Assembly (NCBI GenBank): GCA_029864945.1
Contig: JAOTSL010000033.1
Location: 1 to 16,405, forward strand
Reading direction: 5' to 3'
DNA from: Gammaproteobacteria bacterium
Lineage (GTDB): Bacteria > Pseudomonadota > Gammaproteobacteria > S012-40
DNA length: 16,405 bases
The position numbers and the translations under genes are program-made. This document shows, one piece after another, positions 8,860 through 14,957 of this stretch. The notes below the pieces were generated by a model. That model did no database searches. It had not been told where the DNA came from and worked only from the letters and a program-made list of their open reading frames with translations. Each line of letters opens with the position of its first letter. Within the stretch, counting starts at the first letter, position 1.

Positions 8860-8887
8860 TGATCAAGCAAGATGACTTGTTTGATCA
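8860..8887. repeat. Inverted repeat in the divergent DUF748/lipoprotein intergenic region
   Basis: TGATCAAGCAAG (8860-8871) and CTTGTTTGATCA (8876-8887) form 12-bp arms with one mismatch and a 4-bp centre. It lies between two divergent genes and overlaps the candidate -35 of the lipoprotein promoter. This placement suits an operator controlling one or both directions; a cruciform or 5' UTR hairpin is the alternative. No regulator can be named. Confidence 0.5.
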
Positions 8888-8901
8888 TTTGTTAGTATAC
8901 T
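8872..8901 (+). promoter_or_regulatory. Candidate promoter for the lipoprotein-DUF350-aminopropyltransferase operon
   Basis: ATGACT (8872-8877, 4 of 6 to TTGACA) is followed after 18 bp by TATACT (8896-8901, 5 of 6 to TATAAT). The predicted start is about 28 nt before the TTG start at 8936. The -35 is embedded in the inverted repeat 8860-8887. Confidence 0.4.
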
Positions 8902-8935
8902 TGGGCCAATCACATAAAAACATCAGGACATTCAA

Positions 8936-9898
8936 TTGCCCCTAACCCGTTTTTTACTATTTATAACACTATTTTCCATGGCAATGCTAAGCGGCTGTGG
9001 CGGCTCGGACAATGGCGGCCCGCCAAAGTCATCCAAGCAGGCTGAGGCAGAATTACCTGGGCGAATTAGTGCTGCTGAGAAAAGTATGCAGCATCTCAAG
9101 TCTGCCATTAATTCTGGGCTAGTTAGAAATGCATTGATATTAAAAGAATATGCCGCGATTCTTAAGTCTCAAAAACCCGAATTAGGTTCACTGATTAACA
9201 ACCTCGCACTCGATGCCGGCAACAAAGGCGCTATTTACAAAAACCTCGACAACCGTTTATCCACGTTAAAAAATGAGCCTGGGCTTTTTGAAACGCCACT
9301 TGCACGGTACCAAGAAGCAAACTCAATCATCGATGCCGCTCAACCGGAAAATTACCACTTCGCCCTAGTCGATGTGGTGAATGTATTGGCCGATATGTCA
9401 GGAGGTAGCCTTCCCAGAGTTGATAGCCCACCCAAAAGTGAAACTTTAGCAGCCAATCGTTCCGAAGATATGGGAGCAGGTAGTCAGTTAATTGGAAATC
9501 CATCCTACGGACAATGGAATAATAGTGGCGGGACATCGGTTTGGGCCTGGTACGGTATGTATTCCATGTTTCGAGATCTCACCGGTGGCCGCTCTTACGG
9601 TTACAACCAATGGAATCGAAACCGCGACTGGAGTTATTACAACGACGTTGGTCGAGAACGTAATGGTAATTATCGCAACAAGAATACTAATCCTCCGAAG
9701 ACCAAAAAATACGGTTCAAAAAGAGACTATGGCGTAACTAAAAAGAGCTATGGTAGCGCCAGCTCAGATCGAAGAAAGAGCACGTATGGCGGCAGCTCTT
9801 CAAAATCACAGAATAGAAGTACGCAGTCAAAAAGATCTGCACCGGCCAGCTTTCGTAACCGTAGCACATATTCTCGCGGCGGCTTTGGCGGCAAATAA
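8936..9898 (+). CDS. Lipoprotein with Tyr/Arg/Ser/Gly-rich low-complexity tail
   Basis: A 320-residue predicted lipoprotein. It starts at TTG 8936, supported by AGGA at 8925-8928 (7-nt spacing), and has a signal peptide with lipobox LSGC (Cys21). Residues about 40-150 are helical and Ala/Leu/Lys-rich. From about residue 185 the chain is low complexity, rich in Gly, Ser, Tyr, Asn, Arg and Lys, and ends RGGFGGK. The layout (lipobox, helical part, a WAWYGMY segment and a basic Ser/Gly tail ending in RGGFG) recalls the DUF1190 lipoproteins YgiB/YjfM, which sit beside yjfL/yjfC or ygiC in E. coli. I see no clear DUF1190 core, so this is a similarity of design rather than an assignment. It is 47 bp upstream of the DUF350 gene, in the same operon. 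Confidence 0.75.
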   Translation: MPLTRFLLFITLFSMAMLSGCGGSDNGGPPKSSKQAEAELPGRISAAEKSMQHLKSAINSGLVRNALILKEYAAILKSQKPELGSLINNLALDAGNKGAIYKNLDNRLSTLKNEPGLFETPLARYQEANSIIDAAQPENYHFALVDVVNVLADMSGGSLPRVDSPPKSETLAANRSEDMGAGSQLIGNPSYGQWNNSGGTSVWAWYGMYSMFRDLTGGRSYGYNQWNRNRDWSYYNDVGRERNGNYRNKNTNPPKTKKYGSKRDYGVTKKSYGSASSDRRKSTYGGSSSKSQNRSTQSKRSAPASFRNRSTYSRGGFGGK

Positions 9899-9945
9899 TA
9901 TAATCCAACACAAATCGATTAAGAATTAGAGATAAAGGTTTCAAC

Positions 9946-10845
9946 ATGGAAATTAATACACTCATTAACTGGTACCCAGATCTTTTGGCTATACTCGCCG
10001 TCGATTTAGTACTCGCGGTTATATTACTAACCGCTTTTCGCAAATTAGCTGGACTTATCAGTAACGTCAGCACTACAGAGGAACTCGCAGCTAAAGACAA
10101 TTTTGCATTTGGACTTGTCTTTGCCGGCGGTCTGATTTCACTTTCTATCGTACTAACAGGAGTGGTCTCCGGTGACGCCGGCAGCTCACTGTTCAAGGAA
10201 ATCTTGCTAGTCGTCACCTACGGTGTACTTGGTATCATTTTGATGATGCTGTCCAGAAAAGTTCTAGACAACTTTGCCATGCCTGATATCAACATTCATG
10301 ACCAAATTATGAAAGGCAACATGGCTGCTGCTATTGTGGATGTTGGCAATCTGCTCGCAACCGCCATTATCGTAAAAGCCGTTATGAGTTGGATTGACGA
10401 TACCAGCTTGTTCGGATTAATTGCCGTTGTCATTGGATTTATCGTCTCGCAAATTGTATTGATTCTGGTCACCCAGTACCGTAATAAAGTTTACGCATCA
10501 AGACATAATGGCCAAAGCCTTCAAGTAGCACTTGAAAACGGTAACAAAGCAATTGCATTGCGTTATTGCGGACATAAAATTGGAGTCGCACTAGCTGTTA
10601 CGGCTGCGTCAGGCTTTGTGCCTTATAATGATGAACGCCTTCTAATGGCTTGCTTGGCCTGGGGGGGTATTTCGATTATCCTCACGATCGCACTTTCACT
10701 GATTGCTATCGCTGCCCGTCATATTATCCTGGCAAAAATTGATGTTGTTAATGAAGTGGATATCCAGCAAAACATGGGGATCGGTTTTATTGAAGCAACT
10801 ATTTATGTGTCTATCGGTTTATTGCTGGCTGGCTTGATTGCCTAA
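9946..10845 (+). CDS. DUF350 membrane protein with two repeats (YjfL-like)
   Basis: A 299-residue, almost wholly hydrophobic inner-membrane protein with about eight TM segments, built from two DUF350 units. Unit 1 (about 1-140) contains KDNFAFGLVFAGGLISLSIVL and IHDQIMKGNMAAAIVDVGNLLATAIIV. Unit 2 (about 150-299) contains LENGNKAIALRYCGHKIGVALAV and VDIQQNMGIGFIEATIYVSIGLLLAGL. E. coli YjfL is a single unit of about 130 residues, so this is a fused duplicate. The family has no established biochemical function; it recurs with PspA-like and polyamine-related genes. An AAAGG-type ribosome binding site precedes ATG 9946. The aminopropyltransferase gene follows after 18 bases, so the two are almost certainly co-transcribed. 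Confidence 0.87.
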   Translation: MEINTLINWYPDLLAILAVDLVLAVILLTAFRKLAGLISNVSTTEELAAKDNFAFGLVFAGGLISLSIVLTGVVSGDAGSSLFKEILLVVTYGVLGIILMMLSRKVLDNFAMPDINIHDQIMKGNMAAAIVDVGNLLATAIIVKAVMSWIDDTSLFGLIAVVIGFIVSQIVLILVTQYRNKVYASRHNGQSLQVALENGNKAIALRYCGHKIGVALAVTAASGFVPYNDERLLMACLAWGGISIILTIALSLIAIAARHIILAKIDVVNEVDIQQNMGIGFIEATIYVSIGLLLAGLIA

Positions 10846-10863
10846 AAAATACTTAAAGTAGCT

Positions 10864-12579
10864 TTGAAAAACAAACTAACGTTAAAACTGCTGCTTGACG
10901 ATGCTTTAATCATTGTCATTATGGCCGTACTCGCCGGGTGCGGTCTCATCTACGAGTATCTACTTTCCCACTACGCGGCCCGTGTATTAGGCGCTGTAGA
11001 AACTACTATCTTTGCCATGATTGGAATCATGATTGTCTCTATGGGCATCGGCTCATTCGCAGCAAAGCTTTTAAAAAACCCTTTCACGAATTTTGCCTGG
11101 CTTGAGCTACTTATTGCATTACTTGGCCTCAGTTCCGTTTTGATCATTGCGAGCCTGTTTGCATTCTCAAATACCTTACCCCAGATTATTGCCAATACCT
11201 ACGGGCTACCACCCGATTTAAACCCAGAAGGTGGTTTTTTTATATTCGTTCAGCAATTTGCCCGCTTTTCACCTTATATTATGGGTTTTGTATTGGGTTT
11301 TTTGATCGGTATGGAAATTCCACTAATTGCACGAATCAGGGAGACGCTTTATGACAAAAGCCTGACTCACAATGCGGGCACAATTTACGGTGCAGACTAC
11401 ATTGGCGCAGGCATCGGTGCTGCCATCTGGGTTTTATTCATGTTATCACTGGAAATCACAACGGCTGCAGTTTTTACCGCATCAGTCAACCTGATTGCGG
11501 GTCTCGCATTTTATATTCGTTACCATAAAAAAATTAAATTTAGCCCCGCCTTCTTACTATGCCACCTGATATTGATCGCATTTGCACTTATCATTTTTAA
11601 TAAGGGCAGCACGTGGGATGCAGACCTTGAGGCCACGCTCTATAAAGATAAAGTTATTTACAGTGAACAGACTCAATACCAGCACATTGCGATCACAAAA
11701 CGAATAATGAATCCAAATACTGCACCCATTTATGCCCTATATATAAATGGGCGCACTCAGTTTTCCAGTTTTGATGAACGGATCTACCACGAAATGCTGG
11801 TTCATCCCGCCATGACCGCCTCTGCAAAACATGACAACATATTAGTTATTGGCGGCGGTGACGGATTGGCTCTAAGGGAAGTGTTAAAGTGGAATCCTAA
11901 AAACGTCACCATGCTTGAGCTAGACAAATCTATTATTCAATTTTTTTCAGAAGAAAAGTTTGACGAAGAATCAGGGACCATCATAAACCAGGCACTTCTT
12001 GATCTGAACCAGAACGCATTGAAAGATAAACGCTTAAACATAATTTATGGCGATGCATTTCTGAGTATCGAGCAGTTATTACAGCAACAAAAGTTATTTG
12101 ACACAATTATTATTGATCTTCCTGATCCCAGCCATCCTGATCTAAACAAATTATATTCAGATCGCTTTTACGAAAAAGTAGGGCACTTACTCAGTGGTAG
12201 CGGCGTAATGGTTGTGCAGTCAACCTCACCCTATCACGCAAAAAAAGCATTCCTTAGTATTGGCAAAACAGTAAAAGCTGCCGGTTACGCTCACGTAGAG
12301 CAGTTTCATCAAAATGTACCCAGCTTTGGAGAGTGGGGCTGGACGATCGCCACAAAAAATGGCCAATCTGCACTCAATCGCTTAAATGAAACACCTCAAT
12401 TAACGGTTAAGACCCATTGGTTAACGCCCGAACTCATGAAGGCCTCATTTATCTTTCCCCTTAATTATTTTGAAGAAACAAAAAATATCAAAATAAACAC
12501 CCTTAATAATCACGCTCTGTACCAATATCACCAACAAGCCTGGCAACAAGAGCAAGGCATCTACCATGTCACTGAATAA
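10864..12579 (+). CDS. Membrane-fused spermidine-synthase-like aminopropyltransferase
   Basis: A 571-residue fusion. Residues 1-245 carry about seven TM helices (CGLIYEYLLSHYAARVLGAVE, GFVLGFLIGMEIPLIARIRE, GADYIGAGIGAAIWVLFML), the integral-membrane domain found in a subset of spermidine-synthase-like proteins. Residues about 250-500 are a soluble Rossmann domain with the family motifs: YALYINGRTQFSSFDERIYHEML, VIGGGDGLALREVL (GGGDG at 330-334), MLELD (352-354), YGDAF (about 395-399) and IIDLPDPSHPDLNKLYS (catalytic-type Asp in DLPDP, 418-422). The core residues look intact, so it may transfer an aminopropyl group from decarboxylated SAM, but the acceptor is unknown and could lie at the membrane. 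TTG 10864 is chosen because conserved sequence begins before the next Met at residue 20. Last gene of its operon; only a 4-bp-stem hairpin follows. Confidence 0.88.
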   Translation: MKNKLTLKLLLDDALIIVIMAVLAGCGLIYEYLLSHYAARVLGAVETTIFAMIGIMIVSMGIGSFAAKLLKNPFTNFAWLELLIALLGLSSVLIIASLFAFSNTLPQIIANTYGLPPDLNPEGGFFIFVQQFARFSPYIMGFVLGFLIGMEIPLIARIRETLYDKSLTHNAGTIYGADYIGAGIGAAIWVLFMLSLEITTAAVFTASVNLIAGLAFYIRYHKKIKFSPAFLLCHLILIAFALIIFNKGSTWDADLEATLYKDKVIYSEQTQYQHIAITKRIMNPNTAPIYALYINGRTQFSSFDERIYHEMLVHPAMTASAKHDNILVIGGGDGLALREVLKWNPKNVTMLELDKSIIQFFSEEKFDEESGTIINQALLDLNQNALKDKRLNIIYGDAFLSIEQLLQQQKLFDTIIIDLPDPSHPDLNKLYSDRFYEKVGHLLSGSGVMVVQSTSPYHAKKAFLSIGKTVKAAGYAHVEQFHQNVPSFGEWGWTIATKNGQSALNRLNETPQLTVKTHWLTPELMKASFIFPLNYFEETKNIKINTLNNHALYQYHQQAWQQEQGIYHVTE

Positions 12580-12829
12580 CAATATTTACTGACAACAGTT
12601 TTTCAAATTAATTGAACCTATAGACGTCATATTGCTCTCATAAAATACTTATTTCCGATTATTTGAAAGGTTATTCAGCAAATCGGCGCTTATTTTGAAT
12701 AATTGTCTCAGTTTATTGAAATAGACGAGTTGAAATTTAAAGTTTTAACACCACGTATTTAATAGACGTAGATTCCTCGTGACGTATCAGGGGCAATATT
12801 TATCGTTACGTAAATAATAATACATTTCC

Positions 12830-12887
12830 GACATAATATGTCTTGACATAATATGTCGTATCAATTAAAGTTAAGACATAATATGTC
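12830..12887. promoter_or_regulatory. Three exact copies of 13-bp palindrome GACATAATATGTC (operator array)
   Basis: Perfect 13-bp palindromes (A at the centre) lie at 12830-12842, 12845-12857 and 12875-12887. Starts are 15 and 30 bp apart, so all three fall on one 15-bp register with one degenerate slot (12860-12872, 5 of 13 matches). Copy 2 overlaps the -35, copy 3 covers the predicted transcription start and abuts the Shine-Dalgarno AAAGGA (12888-12893). This is the layout of a cooperative repressor site. The regulator is unknown; no other copy of the 13-mer was seen in the window. Confidence 0.85.
12843..12871 (+). promoter_or_regulatory. Sigma-70-like promoter of the DUF2170-PspA genes
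   Basis: A perfect TTGACA -35 (12843-12848), a 17-bp spacer and TAAAGT (12866-12871, 4 of 6 to TATAAT). The predicted start is near 12878, about 20 nt before ATG 12899. The -35 shares bases with the second 13-bp palindrome. Confidence 0.55.
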
Positions 12888-12898
12888 AAAGGATAAAA

Positions 12899-13312
12899 AT
12901 GAAGATCAAACAAATTGCTGAACAACTGGATAAACTAAGTGTGGAATCCCGTGAAGGCTATGATTTTGAGAATCAGATTATCCCAGGCGAGGAAGAAGTT
13001 TTACAGATCATCCTGGTTGGCCGTGAAGAAATACCGGTTTATCTGACACAAACAGACACACAGATTTTATGCATCTCTTATTTATGGGGTGAAAATGAAA
13101 TAAAGCCTGAGTCTAAAGGTGAGTTGATCGAAATGATGCTGGACATGAATATTCCCATGCCATTATCCTCATTCGCTCGCATTGGAGACCAATATGCGGT
13201 GTTTGGCGCGTTATCGACCAACTCGAGTATTGAAGATATTGCTCACGAAATCGTAACATTAAGTGATAATTCGTTAGAAGCAATTGACGTTATGTCAGAA
13301 TTCTTGAAATAA
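12899..13312 (+). CDS. DUF2170 family protein (YjfI-like)
   Basis: A 137-residue acidic cytoplasmic protein, close in length to E. coli YjfI (about 133 residues). Recognisable features are the N-terminal helix, an IILVGREEIPVYLTQTDTQILCISYLW strand region, the segment LIEMMLDMNIPMPLSSFARIGDQYAVFGALS, and a C-terminal ALSTNSSIEDIAHEIVTLSDN helix. No catalytic motif is visible and no function is established for DUF2170. It is encoded directly before a PspA-like gene in E. coli and here, so a role as PspA partner or regulator is likely by context. The start is well supported: AAAGGA at 12888-12893, 5 nt before ATG. The gene is headed by the promoter and triple palindrome, so it is the first to respond to that regulator. 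Confidence 0.85.
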   Translation: MKIKQIAEQLDKLSVESREGYDFENQIIPGEEEVLQIILVGREEIPVYLTQTDTQILCISYLWGENEIKPESKGELIEMMLDMNIPMPLSSFARIGDQYAVFGALSTNSSIEDIAHEIVTLSDNSLEAIDVMSEFLK

Positions 13313-13396
13313 AGAGCTGAAATAAAAGATCCTAAGCAAAGAATTGTAGCTAAAGAAAACAAATACGAAATTTAAGTAGCAATATAAGGAATTAAA

Positions 13397-14089
13397 ATGG
13401 GCTTGTTGAAAAAAATATTTACAGCAATACGTGGCGGCGCAACAGAAGCAGGTGAAGCTTTCGTTGATGCAAATAGTATCCGCATTCTTGAGCAAGAAAT
13501 TAAAGATGCCGACGGCCATATACATAAAGCAAAACAAGATCTCACTACCGTCATTGCAAAAGAAATGGCAGCGAGTCGTGAGATTGAAGAGATAAAAACC
13601 AAAGTCAATGAATATGAAGGCTACGCAATTTCAGCACTCAACAAAGGTGATGAAGCATTAGCCATTGAGATCGCTGATAAAATTGCGAACCTTGAATCAG
13701 ACTTGGGACAACAACAAGAAGCCCAATCCAGTTTCTCTGCTCACGCTAATCGTTTGCGAGAATTGGTGAAAAAAACCGAACGTACGTTGGCCGAATACAA
13801 ACGCCAGCTAACAATGGTAAAGACGACTGATAGCGTTCAAAAAGCAACATCAGCAATTAGTGACAGTTTTTCAAATAGTAACTCTAAAATAATGAGTGCA
13901 ACTGAATCTTTAGAACGCATTAAAACAAAGCAACGCGAGTTTGACGATAGATTAAAAGCAGCAGAAACCCTGGATAACGAAAGCCCCGATACCTCTTTGG
14001 ACACAAAGATGAAGGAAGCTGGCATTGGTCCCCAGACCAGTTCAGCCTCCAGTGTATTGGATAGAATAAAAGCTAAAAAAGGAGCGTAA
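13397..14089 (+). CDS. PspA/IM30 family coiled-coil protein (YjfJ-like)
   Basis: A 230-residue member of the PspA/IM30 (ESCRT-III-like) family. It begins MGLLKKIFTAIRGGATEAGEAFVD, the amphipathic membrane-binding helix, followed by long heptad-rich coiled coils (about 30-150) including the QEIKDADGHIHKAKQDL and LNKGDEALAIEIADKIANLE helices. A Ser-rich linker precedes SATESLERIKTKQREFDDRLKAAETLD. The C-terminal KMKEAGIGPQTSSASSVLDRIKAKKG closely follows the pattern of E. coli YjfJ rather than PspA itself. The family forms helical or rod polymers on membranes and protects envelope integrity. ATG 13397 is preceded by AAGGA. It follows the DUF2170 gene after 84 bp with no terminator, so it is probably in the same transcript, and is followed by hairpins and an intrinsic terminator. 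Confidence 0.92.
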   Translation: MGLLKKIFTAIRGGATEAGEAFVDANSIRILEQEIKDADGHIHKAKQDLTTVIAKEMAASREIEEIKTKVNEYEGYAISALNKGDEALAIEIADKIANLESDLGQQQEAQSSFSAHANRLRELVKKTERTLAEYKRQLTMVKTTDSVQKATSAISDSFSNSNSKIMSATESLERIKTKQREFDDRLKAAETLDNESPDTSLDTKMKEAGIGPQTSSASSVLDRIKAKKGA

Positions 14090-14119
14090 ATCTGAAAGCC
14101 CCCTCCCTTTTTCAGATTT
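14088..14119 (+). ncRNA. Hairpin with C-rich loop at the 3' end of the PspA-like transcript
   Basis: AAATCTGAAA (14088-14097) pairs perfectly over 10 bp with TTTCAGATTT (14110-14119). The stem overlaps the last base pair of the stop codon. The loop contains CCCCCTCCC (14099-14107). There is no following T-tract, so it is not itself an intrinsic terminator. A second box, CCCCTCCC, lies single-stranded at 14132-14139, just before the terminator. I read this as structured 3' UTR, possibly part of a small RNA; the sRNA reading is inferred. Confidence 0.5.
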
Positions 14120-14145
14120 GCATATGCTCCACCCCTCCCAAGATG

Positions 14146-14177
14146 GCCACGATTAGTAATAATCGTGGCATTTTTTT
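14146..14177 (+). terminator. Rho-independent terminator after the PspA-like gene
   Basis: GCCACGATTA (14146-14155), loop GTAA, TAATCGTGGC (14160-14169), then A and seven T's (14171-14177). A perfect 10-bp stem with a T-tract is a strong intrinsic terminator. It should separate the DUF2170-PspA transcript from the DUF2491 genes. Confidence 0.9.
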
Positions 14178-14182
14178 GCCTC

Positions 14183-14284
14183 CAACATTCCTGGCGCATC
14201 CCCTAGAGGCGATAGAAAAAGTCTCATTTACCTTTGTAAACTTCGCTTTTTATATAGCCTCTAGGAAACACGCCAGAAACGTTG
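14183..14284. repeat. 102-nt symmetric imperfect hairpin before the DUF2491 gene
   Basis: A gapless inverted repeat centred between 14233 and 14234. Of 49 opposed positions, 36 are Watson-Crick pairs. The strongest blocks are CTGGCG/CGCCAG (14191-14196, 14271-14276), CCTAGAGGC/GCCTCTAGG (14202-14210, 14257-14265), AAAAAG/CTTTTT (14216-14221, 14246-14251) and the apex TTTAC-CTTT-GTAAA (14227-14240). It could be a decayed miniature element, a structured 5' leader or a regulatory RNA. It shares no obvious sequence with the palindrome at 618-780. A weak promoter (TTTACC, 18 bp, TATATA at 14251-14256) lies within it. Confidence 0.65.
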
Positions 14285-14315
14285 CACAATTAAGATAAAG
14301 TAAAGGGAATATAAT

Positions 14316-14957
14316 ATGAGCATGAAAGGACTGTTTAAATCATTTTTCAACAATGATGAAAAAAAAGAAACTCGCATACTAGATCATCCACGAGATTTGA
14401 ATAAAGGCGACATTGTTAAATTTCATTTAATGCCACAACCAGAATTGAGTAACAAAGAGTTTCAGGTCACTGATGTCAATACATACGATTTTGAAGACCG
14501 TAAGCTCACTGAGCTTACTCTTAAAGGAGGATCTCAAGCATCAGTCTATTTGACTGTTGATGAAACTGATGATGAACCCTTTCTATCATTTTCACGTAAG
14601 ATCAACCGAAATATCGTCGAACAAATATTTAGTATGGATGAGTTCGCTAATATTTTCGACACGGAAGAACCTGCTACATTGAACCGTATTTCAGAGCCTG
14701 AAGATTTACAAAACTGGACAACGGATAAATACTTGCAAGAAATTTATGCCGAGGGTGGCTATTTCCACAAGGGTGACTATCGCAAGAATCCTGTACCGAA
14801 CAACGAAAATGAAGGCGATGATTTCGAGTACTACATGTTGATTGGGAATAAACGCCAGTTTATGATTGAAGCCGAAGTTTATGACGGCGGTGAGACAGAC
14901 ATAATAATATCAATACGCCGTCCATTGTCCGATATTGAAGAGATGTTTCCAGCCTGA
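14316..14957 (+). CDS. DUF2491 family protein (YjfK-like)
   Basis: A 213-residue acidic protein, near the length of E. coli YjfK (about 219 residues). Family-like blocks are the early RDLNKGDIVKFHLMPQPELSN (RGDxV-type small beta domain), FLSFSRKINRNIVEQIF, LQEIYAEGGYFHKGDYR and EYYMLIGNKRQFMIEAEVYDGGETDIIISIRRPLSDIEEMFP near the C-terminus. The N-terminus MSMKGLFKSFFNND is a short amphipathic helix that could touch the membrane. No function is established for DUF2491; it travels with PspA-like and DUF2170 genes. AAAGGGA ends about 7 nt before ATG 14316. Because a strong terminator lies upstream, it needs its own promoter or read-through. Its stop overlaps the next start (TGATG). Confidence 0.86.
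   Translation: MSMKGLFKSFFNNDEKKETRILDHPRDLNKGDIVKFHLMPQPELSNKEFQVTDVNTYDFEDRKLTELTLKGGSQASVYLTVDETDDEPFLSFSRKINRNIVEQIFSMDEFANIFDTEEPATLNRISEPEDLQNWTTDKYLQEIYAEGGYFHKGDYRKNPVPNNENEGDDFEYYMLIGNKRQFMIEAEVYDGGETDIIISIRRPLSDIEEMFPA

Larger units (their letters stand above)
12580..12898. other. 319-bp intergenic region before the DUF2170 gene
   Basis: No coding region was seen. From the left it holds a weak possible terminator (ACTG-ACAA-CAGT at 12588-12599, then T's), a hairpin-forming sequence at 12655-12686 (CCGATT...AATCGG with an inner TGAA/TTCA pair), an AT-rich stretch with several AGACG words and a TTACGTAA palindrome near 12805, then the promoter and triple palindrome described separately. 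It is the main regulatory region of the right-hand gene set. Confidence 0.6.

Noticed and set aside
8859..8887. FNR or CRP site within the inverted repeat between the divergent genes.
   Set aside because: TTGATCA resembles an FNR half-site, but the arm spacing does not give TTGAT-N4-ATCAA, and no CRP-type TGTGA/TCACA pair is present.
8936..9898. PEP-CTERM substrate for the nearby acyltransferase/exosortase system.
   Set aside because: The protein has a lipobox and ends RGGFGGK; there is no VPEP motif, C-terminal TM helix or basic tail of PEP-CTERM type.
9738..10217. Minus-strand open frame of 159 codons across the lipoprotein/DUF350 junction.
   Set aside because: It is antisense to two well-supported genes, Ser/Ala/Thr-rich from mirror codon use, and shows no domain or ribosome binding site.
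12588..12603. Intrinsic terminator after the aminopropyltransferase gene.
   Set aside because: The stem is only 4 bp (ACTG/CAGT) before a short T-run; too weak to call.
12622..12781. MetJ-like boxes (AGACGTCA at 12622, AGACGAGT at 12723, AGACGTAG at 12774).
   Set aside because: MetJ needs adjacent 8-bp boxes in tandem; these are scattered 50-100 bp apart and no methionine gene is near.
13837..14199. Minus-strand open frame of 120 codons over the 3' end of the PspA-like gene and its terminator.
   Set aside because: It runs through the perfect terminator hairpin and is antisense to a clear coding region; composition looks random.
14180..14287. attC site at the hairpin before the DUF2491 gene.
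   Set aside because: The terminal boxes CTCCAAC and GTTGCAC match the attC consensus only in part, and the flanking genes form a conserved module, not cassettes.
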